In this document: piece after piece, positions 9,024 to 18,053 of the stretch
Position numbering within the stretch: the stretch's first letter is position 1
Layout: each line of letters opens with the position of its first letter
Assembly (NCBI RefSeq): GCF_004361915.1
Contig: NZ_SNWP01000014.1
Span: forward strand, 96,269 to 160,268
Direction: 5' to 3'
Source of the DNA: Sediminibacterium goheungense
GTDB taxonomy: Bacteria > Bacteroidota > Bacteroidia > Chitinophagales > Chitinophagaceae
DNA length: 64,000 nucleotides
Translations under genes and position numbers: made by a program
The notes under the pieces: model-generated
What the model was told of the DNA's origin: nothing
Seen by the model: only the letters and a program-made list of their open reading frames with translations
The model's database searches: none

Positions 9024-9350
9024 TTAATCTTTATTTTTTCCTTGTGATTTTTTCTTTGCCAATAATTCCCGGTACTGCTGTTCTTTGGTTTCCCAACGAA
9101 ACTTCCGGTACATAAAAGCCATAAAGAAGGATATTCCCAATATCGCCAATAAAAAAACACCTGCACTCAGTCTAGAATTGGCCACCATATTGGCACGCTC
9201 ATACCAGCCTGAAAAAACGACTGCAATCAGACTGATACCTAGTACAAAGCCGGCCGACATGCCTACCATAAAAGGTCTTGTACTATATTTTTGTCTGAGG
9301 CTGTTCTTCTCCCAGTAAGTTATAAATGCCTTTTCATCGTCGGTTAACAT
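9024..9350 (-). CDS. Small two-helix membrane protein, unknown function
   Basis: A 108-residue protein: a short cytoplasmic start (MLTDDEKAFITYWEKNSLRQKY), two membrane helices (GMSAGFVLGISLIAVVF and AGVFLLAILGISFFMAFMY), then a Lys/Gln-rich tail. No family function is known to me. A -7 element (TACCTTTG, 9355-9362) lies four bases before the ATG, so the mRNA may be almost leaderless. Divergent from the ABC exporter. Confidence 0.7.
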   Translation of the reverse strand: MLTDDEKAFITYWEKNSLRQKYSTRPFMVGMSAGFVLGISLIAVVFSGWYERANMVANSRLSAGVFLLAILGISFFMAFMYRKFRWETKEQQYRELLAKKKSQGKNKD

Positions 9351-9354
9351 GCCG

Positions 9355-9362
9355 CAAAGGTA
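9355..9362 (-). promoter_or_regulatory. Predicted -7 element adjacent to start codon
   Basis: TACCTTTG (minus strand) followed by CGGC and ATG; transcription starting about 4-7 bases further on would begin at or just beside the start codon. Confidence 0.5.
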
Positions 9363-9493
9363 AGCGAGTAACGTAATTTTTCTTCAACAGATGGGCTATA
9401 ATTCATTGGTTGACAAATTGTACACGATAAAGACTTTAGGATTCTCCTAACAGCCATTTATAATAAAACCACGGATACATGGAAAGAGGGCTT

Positions 9494-9501
9494 TACTTTT
9501 G
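9494..9501 (+). promoter_or_regulatory. Predicted -7 element for the ABC exporter
   Basis: TACTTTTG matches TAnnTTTG, 19 bp before the GTG start at 9521. Confidence 0.45.
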
Positions 9502-9520
9502 ATCTTAAATTGGATTTTTA

Positions 9521-11365
9521 GTGAAGCATCTCTCCGCAGTTAATAAATATTTCTGGAAATACAGGTACCGCTTCTTCCTCGGAATCTTCTTTGTTTTATT
9601 GTCCAACTACTTTGCCGTTCTCGCACCCCAGATTACGGGGTATGTAGTAAATGCTGTTCAACAACAGTTACCTGGTGCAAAAACCCCAACCGCCAGACCT
9701 GTAAATGACGGGTTGGTGAATACATTTATTCATTGGGTAAATGGAGCGAACTTCAGTTTTACAGGGCTTGTAGCCATCTGTAGCATCACCATTCTGTTAC
9801 TGGCGGTACTGAGGGGTGTATTAATGTTTTTCATGCGTCAGACGATCATCGTCATGAGCAGACATATTGAGTATGACCAGAAAAATGAAATATTCCGTCA
9901 TTATCAGCTACTTGATACTTCATTTTACAAAACTCATAGTACCGGCGACCTCATGAGCCGTATGACAGAAGATGTGAGCCGGGTAAGAATGTACACCGGC
10001 CCGGCTGTGATGTACCTGATTAACCTGATCAGTCTGATTGGCTTTTGTGTGGTTAGTATGCTTCGCAAAGATGCCATGTTAACTTTATATGTGCTGGCGC
10101 CACTTCCCATCCTGGCCATCACCATTTATTGGGTGAACAGTATCATTAACCGGAAAAGTGAAAAAATTCAGGCTTTATTGGCCAGCCTTACTACAAATGC
10201 GCAGGAATCTTATTCCGGTATCAGGGTTATCAAATCTTTTGTTCAGGAGAAGGCTATGATGGGTTTTTTTCAGAAAAATAGTGAATCCTATAAGAAAAAT
10301 GCTATTGGTTTGGCAAAAGTTGAAGCCATTTACTTTCCCAGCATGGCATTAATGATTGGGATCAGTACCCTCGTGACCATTTTTATGGGAGGTATGCAGG
10401 CATTGGAAGATCCTACAAAAGTGGGGCTGGTGGTTGAATTTGTTATTTATATCAATATGCTCACTTTTCCTGTGAGTGCGATCGGGTGGACAGCCAGTAT
10501 GATTCAGCGGGCCGCTGCTTCACAGAAAAGGCTGAATGAGTTCCTCGATACAGAACCACAAATTAAAAATGAAGTTATTGCCGTAGATGAGGAAAAAGTA
10601 AGTGGAGATATACACTTTGATAATGTTTCATTTACCTACCCACATACCGGCATCCAGGCGATACAGGATTTTAGTCTTACGATACGAAAGGGACAAAAAG
10701 TACTGGTGATCGGTAAAACAGGAAGTGGAAAATCCACCCTTGCTCAGTTATTGCTCCGCTTTTATGATCCTGTTGCTGGAGAAATAACCATCGGTAACAA
10801 GCCACTAAAAGAACTGCCATTACGATCGTTAAGAGAACAAATCAGCTATGTACAGCAGGATGTATTTTTGTTTAGTGACAGTGTGAAAGACAATATCAGT
10901 TTTGGTTTACAGGAGCCAGCTGCGCTGGAAATGGTAGAGGAAGCAGCTGTTTTTGCAAGTGTTCACAGAGAAATACAGGGCTTTAGTAAAGGGTATGATA
11001 CCATGATCGGAGAAAGGGGCGTAACCTTGAGTGGTGGACAGAAACAACGAATATCGATTGCCCGTGCCCTGATCAAAAACCCGGAAATTATCGTATTTGA
11101 TGATTGCCTGAGTGCAGTAGATGCCAAAACGGAATTTGAAATCATAAGTAACCTGTATCGCTTTTTACACGACAAAACAGCCATCATTATTACCCATCGG
11201 ATATTTTCCAGTTTTAAGTTCGACAAGATCATTGTGCTTGAAAATGGTAGTTTGATTGAATCGGGTACACATGAAGAGTTAATGGCGCGTAATGGTTATT
11301 ATACAGAATTATACAGGCTCCAGTTAACAGATATGAAAGAAGCCGGCCATAAAGAGGAAGCATAA
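9521..11365 (+). CDS. ABC exporter half-transporter (membrane and ATPase domains fused)
   Basis: A 614-residue protein with a GTG start. The six-helix type I exporter membrane domain fills about residues 1-330, and the nucleotide-binding domain follows: Walker A GKTGSGKST, Q-loop YVQQDVFLFSDSV, signature LSGGQKQR, Walker B IIVFDDCLSAVDA and H-loop IITHR. The residue after Walker B Asp is Asp (FDDC), not the usual catalytic Glu (FDEA), so this site may be hydrolytically weak in a homodimer. Such proteins export lipids, drugs or peptides across the inner membrane; MsbA/MdlB-like relatives are the nearest guess. Single gene, no partner alongside. Confidence 0.92.
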   Translation: MKHLSAVNKYFWKYRYRFFLGIFFVLLSNYFAVLAPQITGYVVNAVQQQLPGAKTPTARPVNDGLVNTFIHWVNGANFSFTGLVAICSITILLLAVLRGVLMFFMRQTIIVMSRHIEYDQKNEIFRHYQLLDTSFYKTHSTGDLMSRMTEDVSRVRMYTGPAVMYLINLISLIGFCVVSMLRKDAMLTLYVLAPLPILAITIYWVNSIINRKSEKIQALLASLTTNAQESYSGIRVIKSFVQEKAMMGFFQKNSESYKKNAIGLAKVEAIYFPSMALMIGISTLVTIFMGGMQALEDPTKVGLVVEFVIYINMLTFPVSAIGWTASMIQRAAASQKRLNEFLDTEPQIKNEVIAVDEEKVSGDIHFDNVSFTYPHTGIQAIQDFSLTIRKGQKVLVIGKTGSGKSTLAQLLLRFYDPVAGEITIGNKPLKELPLRSLREQISYVQQDVFLFSDSVKDNISFGLQEPAALEMVEEAAVFASVHREIQGFSKGYDTMIGERGVTLSGGQKQRISIARALIKNPEIIVFDDCLSAVDAKTEFEIISNLYRFLHDKTAIIITHRIFSSFKFDKIIVLENGSLIESGTHEELMARNGYYTELYRLQLTDMKEAGHKEEA

Positions 11366-11387
11366 TAGAAACCCTTACTCTTAAAAC

Positions 11388-11422
11388 CTTGTGGCTTGCC
11401 GCTTGTAGCTTGCATCTTCACT
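11388..11422. repeat. Heptamer tandem repeat, single arm (CTTGTGG/CTTGCCG family)
   Basis: Five consecutive units CTTGTGG, CTTGCCG, CTTGTAG, CTTGCAT, CTTCACT, without a facing arm. It begins 22 bp after the ABC exporter stop codon. Confidence 0.7.
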
Positions 11423-11445
11423 ATTTTATTTAGTTTTTAGAAAAT

Positions 11446-11475
11446 TTTGGTAATTCCGAAACATCCCTATATTTG
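11446..11475 (+). promoter_or_regulatory. Predicted Bacteroidota promoter for the DUF3276 gene
   Basis: TTTG at 11446-11449, an 18-bp spacer, then TATATTTG at 11468-11475: a full match to TTTG-N18/19-TAnnTTTG. Confidence 0.7.
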
Positions 11476-11513
11476 TCAGGCACAAAAAATCAGAAAACCA
11501 AAAAACAACAACT

Positions 11514-11963
11514 GTGGCGTACGAGAACAACGACAAAAAAATGGAAAGTGTTTACAGCAAGCGTATCAGAGCTGGTAAGAGAAGAACCTATTTTTTTGAT
11601 GTAAGGGCTACTCGTGGTAATGACTATTACCTTACTATTACAGAGAGCCGTAAGCGTTTTGATAACAATGGTTATGACAGACACAAAATCTTCCTTTACA
11701 AAGAAGATTTTAACAAGTTTATCAAAGCATTGGGTGAAGCAGTAGATTATGTGAAAACTGACCTGATGCCTGATTTTGATTTCGACGCATTCAACCATGA
11801 ATACGATGATGCGGAAGGTGGAGAAGGCCAGAACGACAGCTATATTGCTGCCGAAACTGAAGCGGAAGAAGCAGTAGCTGCTCCTGTAGCAGTAGCGCCC
11901 ACACCGATTGCCGATGCTGCCGCTGCATCAACCACTGCTTCAGAAGAAGTAGACAAATGGTAA
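11514..11963 (+). CDS. DUF3276-family PUR-domain protein (nucleic-acid-binding)
   Basis: A 149-residue protein. GTG at 11514 is taken as the start; ATG 11541 (MESVYSKRIRAGKRRTYFF) is a good alternative and keeps the whole conserved domain. The domain, with RAGKRRTYFFDVRATRGNDYYLTITESRKRF and the second half up to DFDAF, is the PUR-alpha-like fold known from Borrelia and Bacteroidota, which binds single-stranded DNA or RNA in characterised members. The C-terminal third is acidic and Ala-rich, likely disordered. It has a strong promoter match and a strong terminator, fitting an abundant single-gene transcript. Confidence 0.85.
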   Translation: MAYENNDKKMESVYSKRIRAGKRRTYFFDVRATRGNDYYLTITESRKRFDNNGYDRHKIFLYKEDFNKFIKALGEAVDYVKTDLMPDFDFDAFNHEYDDAEGGEGQNDSYIAAETEAEEAVAAPVAVAPTPIADAAAASTTASEEVDKW

Positions 11964-11982
11964 AACAACCAAAACCAACTGT

Positions 11983-12009
11983 AAAAGCCGGTCTCTGACC
12001 GGCTTTTTT
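11983..12009 (+). terminator. Intrinsic terminator after the DUF3276 gene
   Basis: AAAAGCCGGTC / TCT / GACCGGCTTTTTT: 11-bp stem, three-base loop, T-tract. Confidence 0.92.
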
Positions 12010-12104
12010 AATAAGGAATAAGGAACATAAAATAAGAAATGTGAAAGTGAATATATCTATAACACTTTCACATTTCATGTTCCTTATTCCTTATTTCTTA
12101 TTTC
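12010..12104. repeat. Heptamer tandem repeat, inverted pair (GGAATAA/GAAATAA family)
   Basis: Left arm 12010-12049 contains units GGAATAA, GGAACAT, AAAATAA, GAAATGT, GAAAGTG. The right arm 12063-12104, read on the other strand, has GAAATAA, GAAATAA, GGAATAA, GGAACAT, GAAATGT, GAAAGTG. The arms differ by whole units: the left arm has one extra unit (AAAATAA). The right arm runs into the stop codon of the gene at 12103. Confidence 0.92.
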
Positions 12105-12591
12105 AAAGTGTTCTCAGCATCCAGATATCACATCCATTGTGTCCGCTATTACCCATGGGGCCGGTTAGATAAGAGAAGCCAAATTTTTCGTAGACGGTTA
12201 CTGCTTTTTTCAGTTCGGGCATAGTTTCGAGATAGATCTGCTTAAAACCTTTTGCCTTTGCAGCTTCCATACATCTTGCAATCATCGAACGGCCTAAACC
12301 CATACCCCGTGCAGAAGGGGATAAATACATTTTTACCAATTCACAGGTTCCTTCAGGTAGCGCATCTGTTGGATAGATGCCGGCACCACCCAATAAAATA
12401 CCATTTCGTTCTGCTACAAAATATTCACTCAAAGGTTCCTGTTGAAACAATTCATACAAATGGTCAGTGCTCTCATCATAATACACAGTACCCGGTTTAT
12501 TCGCACCAAATTCTTCCAGTGCTTTCCGGATAATCAATGCCATCGCTGCATTGTCTTGTGACTGAATATGCCGCACAAGAATATCTTCCAT
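12103..12591 (-). CDS. GNAT-family N-acetyltransferase
   Basis: A 162-residue GNAT protein: VKMYLSPSARGMGLGRSMIARCMEAAKAKGFKQIYLET holds motif A (RGMGLG, acetyl-CoA binding) and AVTVYEKFGFSYL is the usual C-terminal region. N-terminal IRKALEEFG and YFVAERNG also fit. The substrate is unknown; from memory, similar proteins are annotated as putative acetyltransferases beside metabolic genes. Its start is two bases from the stop of pgi on the same strand, so the two are probably translated from one mRNA. The stop codon lies at the start of a heptamer repeat arm. Confidence 0.85.
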   Translation of the reverse strand: MEDILVRHIQSQDNAAMALIIRKALEEFGANKPGTVYYDESTDHLYELFQQEPLSEYFVAERNGILLGGAGIYPTDALPEGTCELVKMYLSPSARGMGLGRSMIARCMEAAKAKGFKQIYLETMPELKKAVTVYEKFGFSYLTGPMGNSGHNGCDIWMLRTL

Positions 12592-12593
12592 AT

Positions 12594-14252
12594 TTATCCC
12601 TTTCTGAATTGTTTGTAGGAATTGATAAGACCATTGGTGGAACTGTCGTGCGAAACGATTTCTGTATCATCTGCTAATTCAGGTAGTACACGATTCGCCA
12701 ATTGTTTGCCCAGTTCAACACCCCACTGATCAAAACTGAAAATATTCCAGATCACCCCCTGCACAAAAATTTTATGTTCATATAAAGCAATCAGGGTGCC
12801 CAGGTTAAACGGATTAATTTCTTTTAGCAGGATGGAATTGGTAGGTTTATTACCGTCGAAAATTTTAAAAGGTGTGAGCTTTTTGATTTCATCCTGACTT
12901 TTGTTCTCTTTCATCAGTTCAATCTTTACTTCATTTTCAGATTTACCGTTCATGAGGGCTTCAGTCTGAGCAAAGAAGTTAGACAGCAGTTTCTGGTGAT
13001 GGTCGCCGATCGGATTGTGGCTGATGGCAGGTGCTATAAAATCGCTGGGTACCAATGGTGTTCCCTGATGGAGTAATTGGTAAAAAGCGTGTTGACCATT
13101 GGTTCCTGGTTCACCCCAGATAATGGGCCCGGTGCTGTAATTAACAGGATTACCGCTTCTGTCAATACTCTTTCCATTGCTTTCCATATTACCCTGTTGA
13201 AAATAAGCTGCAAAACGATGCAGGTATTGATCATAGGGGAGAATGGCTTCGCTCTGAGCCCCAAAGAAATTGGTGTACCAGATACCCAGTAAAGCCATGA
13301 GAACCGGAATATTTTTATCAAATTTTTCTTTTCTGAAATGTTCATCTGCCACGGAAGCGCCTTTGAGCAATTGCTCAAAATTGTCGTAGCCAATGGTTAA
13401 CGCAATTGATAATCCGATGGCACTCCACAAAGAATAACGACCACCAACCCAATCCCAGAACTCAAACATATTCTTCTTATCAATACCAAAACCTGTCACT
13501 TCCTTTTCATTGGTGCTCAAAGCCACAAAATGTTTAGCAATATGCTTCTCGTCGATTGCTTTTTCAAGGAACCATTGACGTGCTGTATGCGCATTGGTCA
13601 TGGTTTCCTGGGTGGTGAATGTTTTCGAGGCAATCAGGAACAAGGTCTCTTCCGGACGAACCAGTTTCAGTACCTCACTGATATGGGTACCATCGATGTT
13701 ACTGATAAAAAATGTTTCGATTCCTTTTTTCCAGAAGGGTTTTAAAGATTCGGTAACCATTACCGGCCCAAGGTCGCTGCCGCCGATGCCAATGTTCACG
13801 ATAAATCTTATTTTCTTTCCGGTATAGCCCTTGTGTTTACCGCTGTGAACTTCTTCGCAGAAATCTTTCATATGTGCCTGCACCCTTTGTACATGTGGCA
13901 TGATATCTTTTCCGTCTACCAGTATCGGTGTATCGGAAAAATTACGAAGGGCTGTATGTAAAACAGAACGCTGCTCGGTTTCATTGATTTTAATACCGGC
14001 AAACATCTCATGAATAGCATCTTTTAGTTTACAGTCTTCCGCTAATTGCAGCAAAAGCTGTAAAGTCTTCTGGTTGATGATATTTTTAGAATAGTCGAAA
14101 AGAATATCACCGATACGAAGAGAGAATTTTTTGAACCTGTCTGCGTCTGCTGCAAACAGATCACGCATATGTCTGCGGTTCATTTCCTCTTCGTAATGCT
14201 TCTGTAACAGGAACCATGCCTGGGTATTCGTAGGGTTGATCTTAGGTAACAT
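12594..14252 (-). CDS. pgi: Glucose-6-phosphate isomerase
   Basis: A 552-residue protein of normal length. It has the SIS-type sugar-phosphate site [17 protein letters not shown], the PGI signature region [16 protein letters not shown], the conserved [19 protein letters not shown] segment and the C-terminal [17 protein letters not shown]. It interconverts glucose-6-phosphate and fructose-6-phosphate in glycolysis and gluconeogenesis. It is the first gene of a two-gene unit with the GNAT enzyme and lies 52 bp downstream of the threonine aldolase gene, which might be in the same transcript. Confidence 0.97.
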   Translation of the reverse strand: MLPKINPTNTQAWFLLQKHYEEEMNRRHMRDLFAADADRFKKFSLRIGDILFDYSKNIINQKTLQLLLQLAEDCKLKDAIHEMFAGIKINETEQRSVLHTALRNFSDTPILVDGKDIMPHVQRVQAHMKDFCEEVHSGKHKGYTGKKIRFIVNIGIGGSDLGPVMVTESLKPFWKKGIETFFISNIDGTHISEVLKLVRPEETLFLIASKTFTTQETMTNAHTARQWFLEKAIDEKHIAKHFVALSTNEKEVTGFGIDKKNMFEFWDWVGGRYSLWSAIGLSIALTIGYDNFEQLLKGASVADEHFRKEKFDKNIPVLMALLGIWYTNFFGAQSEAILPYDQYLHRFAAYFQQGNMESNGKSIDRSGNPVNYSTGPIIWGEPGTNGQHAFYQLLHQGTPLVPSDFIAPAISHNPIGDHHQKLLSNFFAQTEALMNGKSENEVKIELMKENKSQDEIKKLTPFKIFDGNKPTNSILLKEINPFNLGTLIALYEHKIFVQGVIWNIFSFDQWGVELGKQLANRVLPELADDTEIVSHDSSTNGLINSYKQFRKG

Positions 14253-14304
14253 TGGCTTGCTTGCTCTTTTTATTTCTTTTAATCCTGACTTATCTGCAAC
14301 CGTT

Positions 14305-15318
14305 CTAAAGGGCTTTCAAAACATTTAGTGTATCCTGAATTTTAGCAGGCGTAATATCCAAATGCACCACGAGCCTGATCTGGGTGGGAGATATGGCTAT
14401 GGCAAGGATATTGGATCGTTGGAGATGGGTCACCAGATCGGGGGCGGTAAAGCGTCCCTTCACCTCAAAAATAATGATATTGGTTTCAACAGGCAGGATT
14501 TCACCTACAAAATCTTTTTCCTGCAATGCGGTAACCAATATTTGTGCATGATTATGGTCTTCCTGTAGTCTTGCTATCTGGTGCTCGAGTGCATATAAAC
14601 CCGCAGCTGCTATATAACCAGCCTGTCGCATGCCACCGCCAAATACTTTACGATAACGTTTTGCTTTTTTAATAAAATCAGCCGGACCCACCAGTACGCT
14701 TCCCACAGGGGCCCCCAAGCCTTTGCTCAGACAAATGGAAATTGTGTCAAAGACATCTCCATACTGTCGGCAGGTTTCGTTTTTGGCAACGAGTGCATTA
14801 AATAAACGGGCACCATCCAGGTGTAGTTTTAAATTATTTTTGAGGCATACCTGTTTAATTGCTTCTATATCAGCAAAATGGTAGCAACTTCCTCCTCCTC
14901 TGTTAGCGGTATTTTCAAGCGATACTAATGTAGTTGCCGGTTTGTGCACATCATCGGGGTTAATGGCAGCTGCTACCTGTGCTGCTGTTATCCTGCCACG
15001 GTCACCCTGTAACAATCTCACGGAACAACCCGAATTAAAAGCAATGCCACCACCTTCATATTGGTATATATGCGATAAATGATCACAGATCACTTCATCA
15101 CCAGGTTGTGTATGGCATTTGATAGCGATCTGATTGGTCATGGTACCGCTCGGACAAAACAAAGCAGCTTCTTTACCAAAAAGAGAAGCGGATAATTGTT
15201 CTAGATGGTTCACTGTTGGATCTTCTCCAAAAACATCATCACCAACAGGGGCCGCAAACATGGCTTGTAACATACCAGGTGTTGGTCTGGTAACTGTGTC
15301 GCTCCGGAAATCAATCAT
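14305..15318 (-). CDS. ltaE: Low-specificity L-threonine aldolase
   Basis: A 337-residue PLP enzyme of fold type [24 protein letters not shown] at the start, [32 protein letters not shown] (Asp that contacts the PLP ring) and [18 protein letters not shown] with the PLP lysine. It cleaves threonine or allo-threonine to glycine and acetaldehyde. The length is normal. A -7 element (TATCTTTG, 15326-15333) sits just before the ATG. Confidence 0.93.
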   Translation of the reverse strand: MIDFRSDTVTRPTPGMLQAMFAAPVGDDVFGEDPTVNHLEQLSASLFGKEAALFCPSGTMTNQIAIKCHTQPGDEVICDHLSHIYQYEGGGIAFNSGCSVRLLQGDRGRITAAQVAAAINPDDVHKPATTLVSLENTANRGGGSCYHFADIEAIKQVCLKNNLKLHLDGARLFNALVAKNETCRQYGDVFDTISICLSKGLGAPVGSVLVGPADFIKKAKRYRKVFGGGMRQAGYIAAAGLYALEHQIARLQEDHNHAQILVTALQEKDFVGEILPVETNIIIFEVKGRFTAPDLVTHLQRSNILAIAISPTQIRLVVHLDITPAKIQDTLNVLKAL

Positions 15319-15325
15319 AGGGGTT

Positions 15326-15333
15326 CAAAGATA
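15326..15333 (-). promoter_or_regulatory. Predicted -7 element for ltaE
   Basis: TATCTTTG on the minus strand, seven bases before the start codon at 15318, suggesting a very short 5' leader. Confidence 0.5.
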
Positions 15334-15556
15334 AGGTCTTAGTAAGAGTCAGATAAAAATCATTGTTCCGCTCATCAAAATACAACAGAAATGACAAAAT
15401 AATGTTGCAACTATGATTTTTTCCTCTTTAACTTTACCGCCCCATTATACAAAATTCATATCTTTTGTATAAGGAACTGTACTCCCTGCTCCTAATAATT
15501 ACTGCTGTTTGCCATATCGCCATTTCTTAAAAGCGAAAAAGAGAAAAGAGAAGACT

Positions 15557-16894
15557 ATGACACTATTAATTCGCCCCGTCATCAGGGGATGTTTGTTTTT
15601 TGTAAGCCTCATCACAAGTATTTCCGGTCTGTCGCAAACCGATCAGGGAAATATTGTTTTGCATAATGCATCACTCGATCAGGTGATTCAATATGCGTTA
15701 CAACACCAGCCCTCTTTGAAACAGTCGGTGATTGATGAACAGATCGTAGAAACTACCCTCCGCAATAAATTATCTGCGTGGTACCCACAACTGAATTTTA
15801 ATTATAGCCTGCAGCATAATTTTCAGGTACCTACCAATATCATTGGAGGTAATCCTATCAGACTGGGTGTTAATAATACTTCCAATGCGCAGTTTGCTGT
15901 TTCTCAGAATATCTTTAACCGCGATGTGTTACTTGCCAACAGAACCAAAGAAGATGTAAGAACCCAGGCAAAACAAAATACAGGTATTAATAAGGTTGAA
16001 GTAGTGGCGAATGTTTCAAAGGCGTTTTATGATGTACTCGCCACTATACAGCAGATAAAGGTTGCCGATGAAAATATCATACGCATACAGAACAGTCTGA
16101 AAGTAGCTACGAATCAATATCAGGCAGGTATTGCAGATAAAACAGATTATAAAAGAGCTACCATATTACTGAATAATACCAAAGCTGCAAGAGCCTCCAA
16201 TCAATCGGTACTGGATGCCAAAATGAGTTATCTTAAAAATATCATGGGTTATCCTGACAGTATGGCTTTGCATATCAGCTTTGATAGTCTGCTGCTGGAA
16301 AAAGAAACTGAATTGGATACGCTTCAACAACCCGATGCCAGCAAAAGACCAGAATTTAGTTTTTTACAGACACAGCAAAAATTACTCAATGCAAGCCTTC
16401 AATATGAAAAATGGGCTTTCCTGCCACAGGTAAGTGTGAATGGTGCTTATAATTTTAATTACCTGAATAACCAATTCGGAAAATTATACAGCAATAATTT
16501 CCCCAGTTCTTTTGCGGCACTAACACTTTCATTTCCTATTACCCAGGGCGGTAAACGAAAAGCCAATATTGATCAGGTAAACTGGCAGATCAAAAGAAAT
16601 GCACTCGATATTCTTCAACTCAAACAAACCGTAAATACCCAATATGTGCAGGCGTTATCGGCCTATAAAAGTTATTACAACAACTATATCGCACTAAAAG
16701 AAAATCTGGCACTTGCGAAAGAAGTATACGGTGTCATTGATCTTCAGTATAAGGCAGGTGTAAAAACCTATCTCGAAGTTATTACTGCTGAAACCGATTT
16801 ACGAACCTCCCAGATTAATTATTACAATGCATTGTATCTTTTATTGGCCAGTAAAGTGGATGTAAAAAGAGCATTGGGTCAGATCAACTATTAA
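15557..16894 (+). CDS. TolC-family outer-membrane efflux protein (RND system)
   Basis: A 445-residue protein starting at ATG 15557, which leads straight into a signal peptide (LLIRPVIRGCLFFVSLITSISGLSQ); an upstream in-frame TTG at 15509 is unlikely. The mature part shows the duplicated TolC helix pattern: ALQHQPSLKQSVIDEQIVETTL, VEVVANVSKAFYDVLATIQQIKVADENI, the TDYKRA turn, and TQYVQALSAYKSYYNNYIALKENLALAKEVYGVID with YLEVITAETDLRTSQINYYNALY. It forms the outer-membrane channel of the pump encoded by the next two genes (gaps 23 and 23 bp). Confidence 0.92.
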   Translation: MTLLIRPVIRGCLFFVSLITSISGLSQTDQGNIVLHNASLDQVIQYALQHQPSLKQSVIDEQIVETTLRNKLSAWYPQLNFNYSLQHNFQVPTNIIGGNPIRLGVNNTSNAQFAVSQNIFNRDVLLANRTKEDVRTQAKQNTGINKVEVVANVSKAFYDVLATIQQIKVADENIIRIQNSLKVATNQYQAGIADKTDYKRATILLNNTKAARASNQSVLDAKMSYLKNIMGYPDSMALHISFDSLLLEKETELDTLQQPDASKRPEFSFLQTQQKLLNASLQYEKWAFLPQVSVNGAYNFNYLNNQFGKLYSNNFPSSFAALTLSFPITQGGKRKANIDQVNWQIKRNALDILQLKQTVNTQYVQALSAYKSYYNNYIALKENLALAKEVYGVIDLQYKAGVKTYLEVITAETDLRTSQINYYNALYLLLASKVDVKRALGQINY

Positions 16895-16917
16895 TTCATT
16901 TTATTCAAATCCATAGT

Positions 16918-18030
16918 ATGTTTTCCAATAAACAAGTTTCCTTAGGGTTCATTACAGCTATAGCCTTATTAGCTGCCTGTAAAGATCAACCACAAACGGC
17001 TGCGGCTCCAGCCGCGCCAGCTGCTGTAACTGTAACGATAGATACGGTAGATCAGACCAAAGCAGTGTACCATGATGAATATCCGGGTACAGTAGTAGCC
17101 TTAAACCAGACAGATCTCAGGGCGCAGGTGAGTGGTTATATTACCGGTATTTTTTTCAGAGATGGGCAGTCTGTACAGAAAGGACAAAAATTATATACCA
17201 TAGATGCGCAGGTATATAACGCAAATTATCAGCAGGCGCAGGCCAATCTGCAGTTACAGGAAACAAATCTTGTAAAGGCACAAAAAGATGCAGACCGATA
17301 TCATGAACTGGATAAAAATGATGCCATAGCCAAACAACAGGTTGATTATGCAGATGCGGCCCTTGCGGCAGCCAGGAAACAGGTAGAAGCTGCCAAAGCT
17401 GCCCTGAATGTGGTAAAGAGCAATGTGAATTTTGCTACTATTTATGCACCCTTTTCAGGAACCATTGGTATTTCACAGGTAAAAGAAGGTACAGCAGTGG
17501 TGGCCGGACAAACCATCCTGAATACGATCTCGACCAGTGATCCGATTGCCGTTGACTTTGAAGTAAACCAGCAGGATCTTTATCGCTTTACACAATTACA
17601 ACAGCAAGAAGAAAAAGATTCTGTATTCACACTTGCATTTGGAACAGATATCTACCCTTATCCTGGAAAAATAAGTCTGATCGACAGGGCTGTGAATCCT
17701 CAAACCGGAACCATTAAAACAAGACTCAGTTTTACCAACCAGAAAGATGTATTGAAACCCGGCATGACGACCCTGGTAAGGGTATTGAATAAGCCGAATT
17801 CAGCTGCTGTCATGATTCCTTACAAGGCGGTTACCGAACAACTGGGTGAATTTTTTGCATATGTGGTTACAGATAGCAATACGGTAAACCAGCGAAAACT
17901 GAAATTGAGCAGACAGATCGGACAAAATATTATTGTGAAGGAAGGTTTATCAGCAGGAGAGAGGATTGCAGTAGAAGGTGTGCAGAACCTGAGAGAGGGT
18001 GCTAAGATTTCAGTAGCCGGTAAACAATAA
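16918..18030 (+). CDS. RND efflux periplasmic adaptor, lipoprotein (AcrA-like)
   Basis: A 370-residue protein. The lipobox LLAAC in MFSNKQVSLGFITAIALLAAC directs lipid attachment. Then come the lipoyl halves (LRAQVSGYITGIFFRDGQSVQKGQKLYTID and IYAPFSGTIGISQVKEGTAVVAGQTI), a coiled hairpin rich in Gln and Ala between them, and beta-barrel and membrane-proximal domains. It bridges the inner-membrane pump and the TolC channel. Second gene of a three-gene operon. Confidence 0.94.
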   Translation: MFSNKQVSLGFITAIALLAACKDQPQTAAAPAAPAAVTVTIDTVDQTKAVYHDEYPGTVVALNQTDLRAQVSGYITGIFFRDGQSVQKGQKLYTIDAQVYNANYQQAQANLQLQETNLVKAQKDADRYHELDKNDAIAKQQVDYADAALAAARKQVEAAKAALNVVKSNVNFATIYAPFSGTIGISQVKEGTAVVAGQTILNTISTSDPIAVDFEVNQQDLYRFTQLQQQEEKDSVFTLAFGTDIYPYPGKISLIDRAVNPQTGTIKTRLSFTNQKDVLKPGMTTLVRVLNKPNSAAVMIPYKAVTEQLGEFFAYVVTDSNTVNQRKLKLSRQIGQNIIVKEGLSAGERIAVEGVQNLREGAKISVAGKQ

Positions 18031-18053
18031 AGTACGTTTATAAAAACAAAAAA

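Noticed and set aside
9005..9030. AGCCCGCAGGGCT hairpin as a terminator for the small membrane protein gene
   Set aside because: The stem is only five pairs and no T-run follows in the direction of transcription.
15509..15556. Longer N-terminus of the TolC-like protein from TTG 15509
   Set aside because: It adds a basic stretch before a perfectly good signal peptide beginning at ATG 15557.
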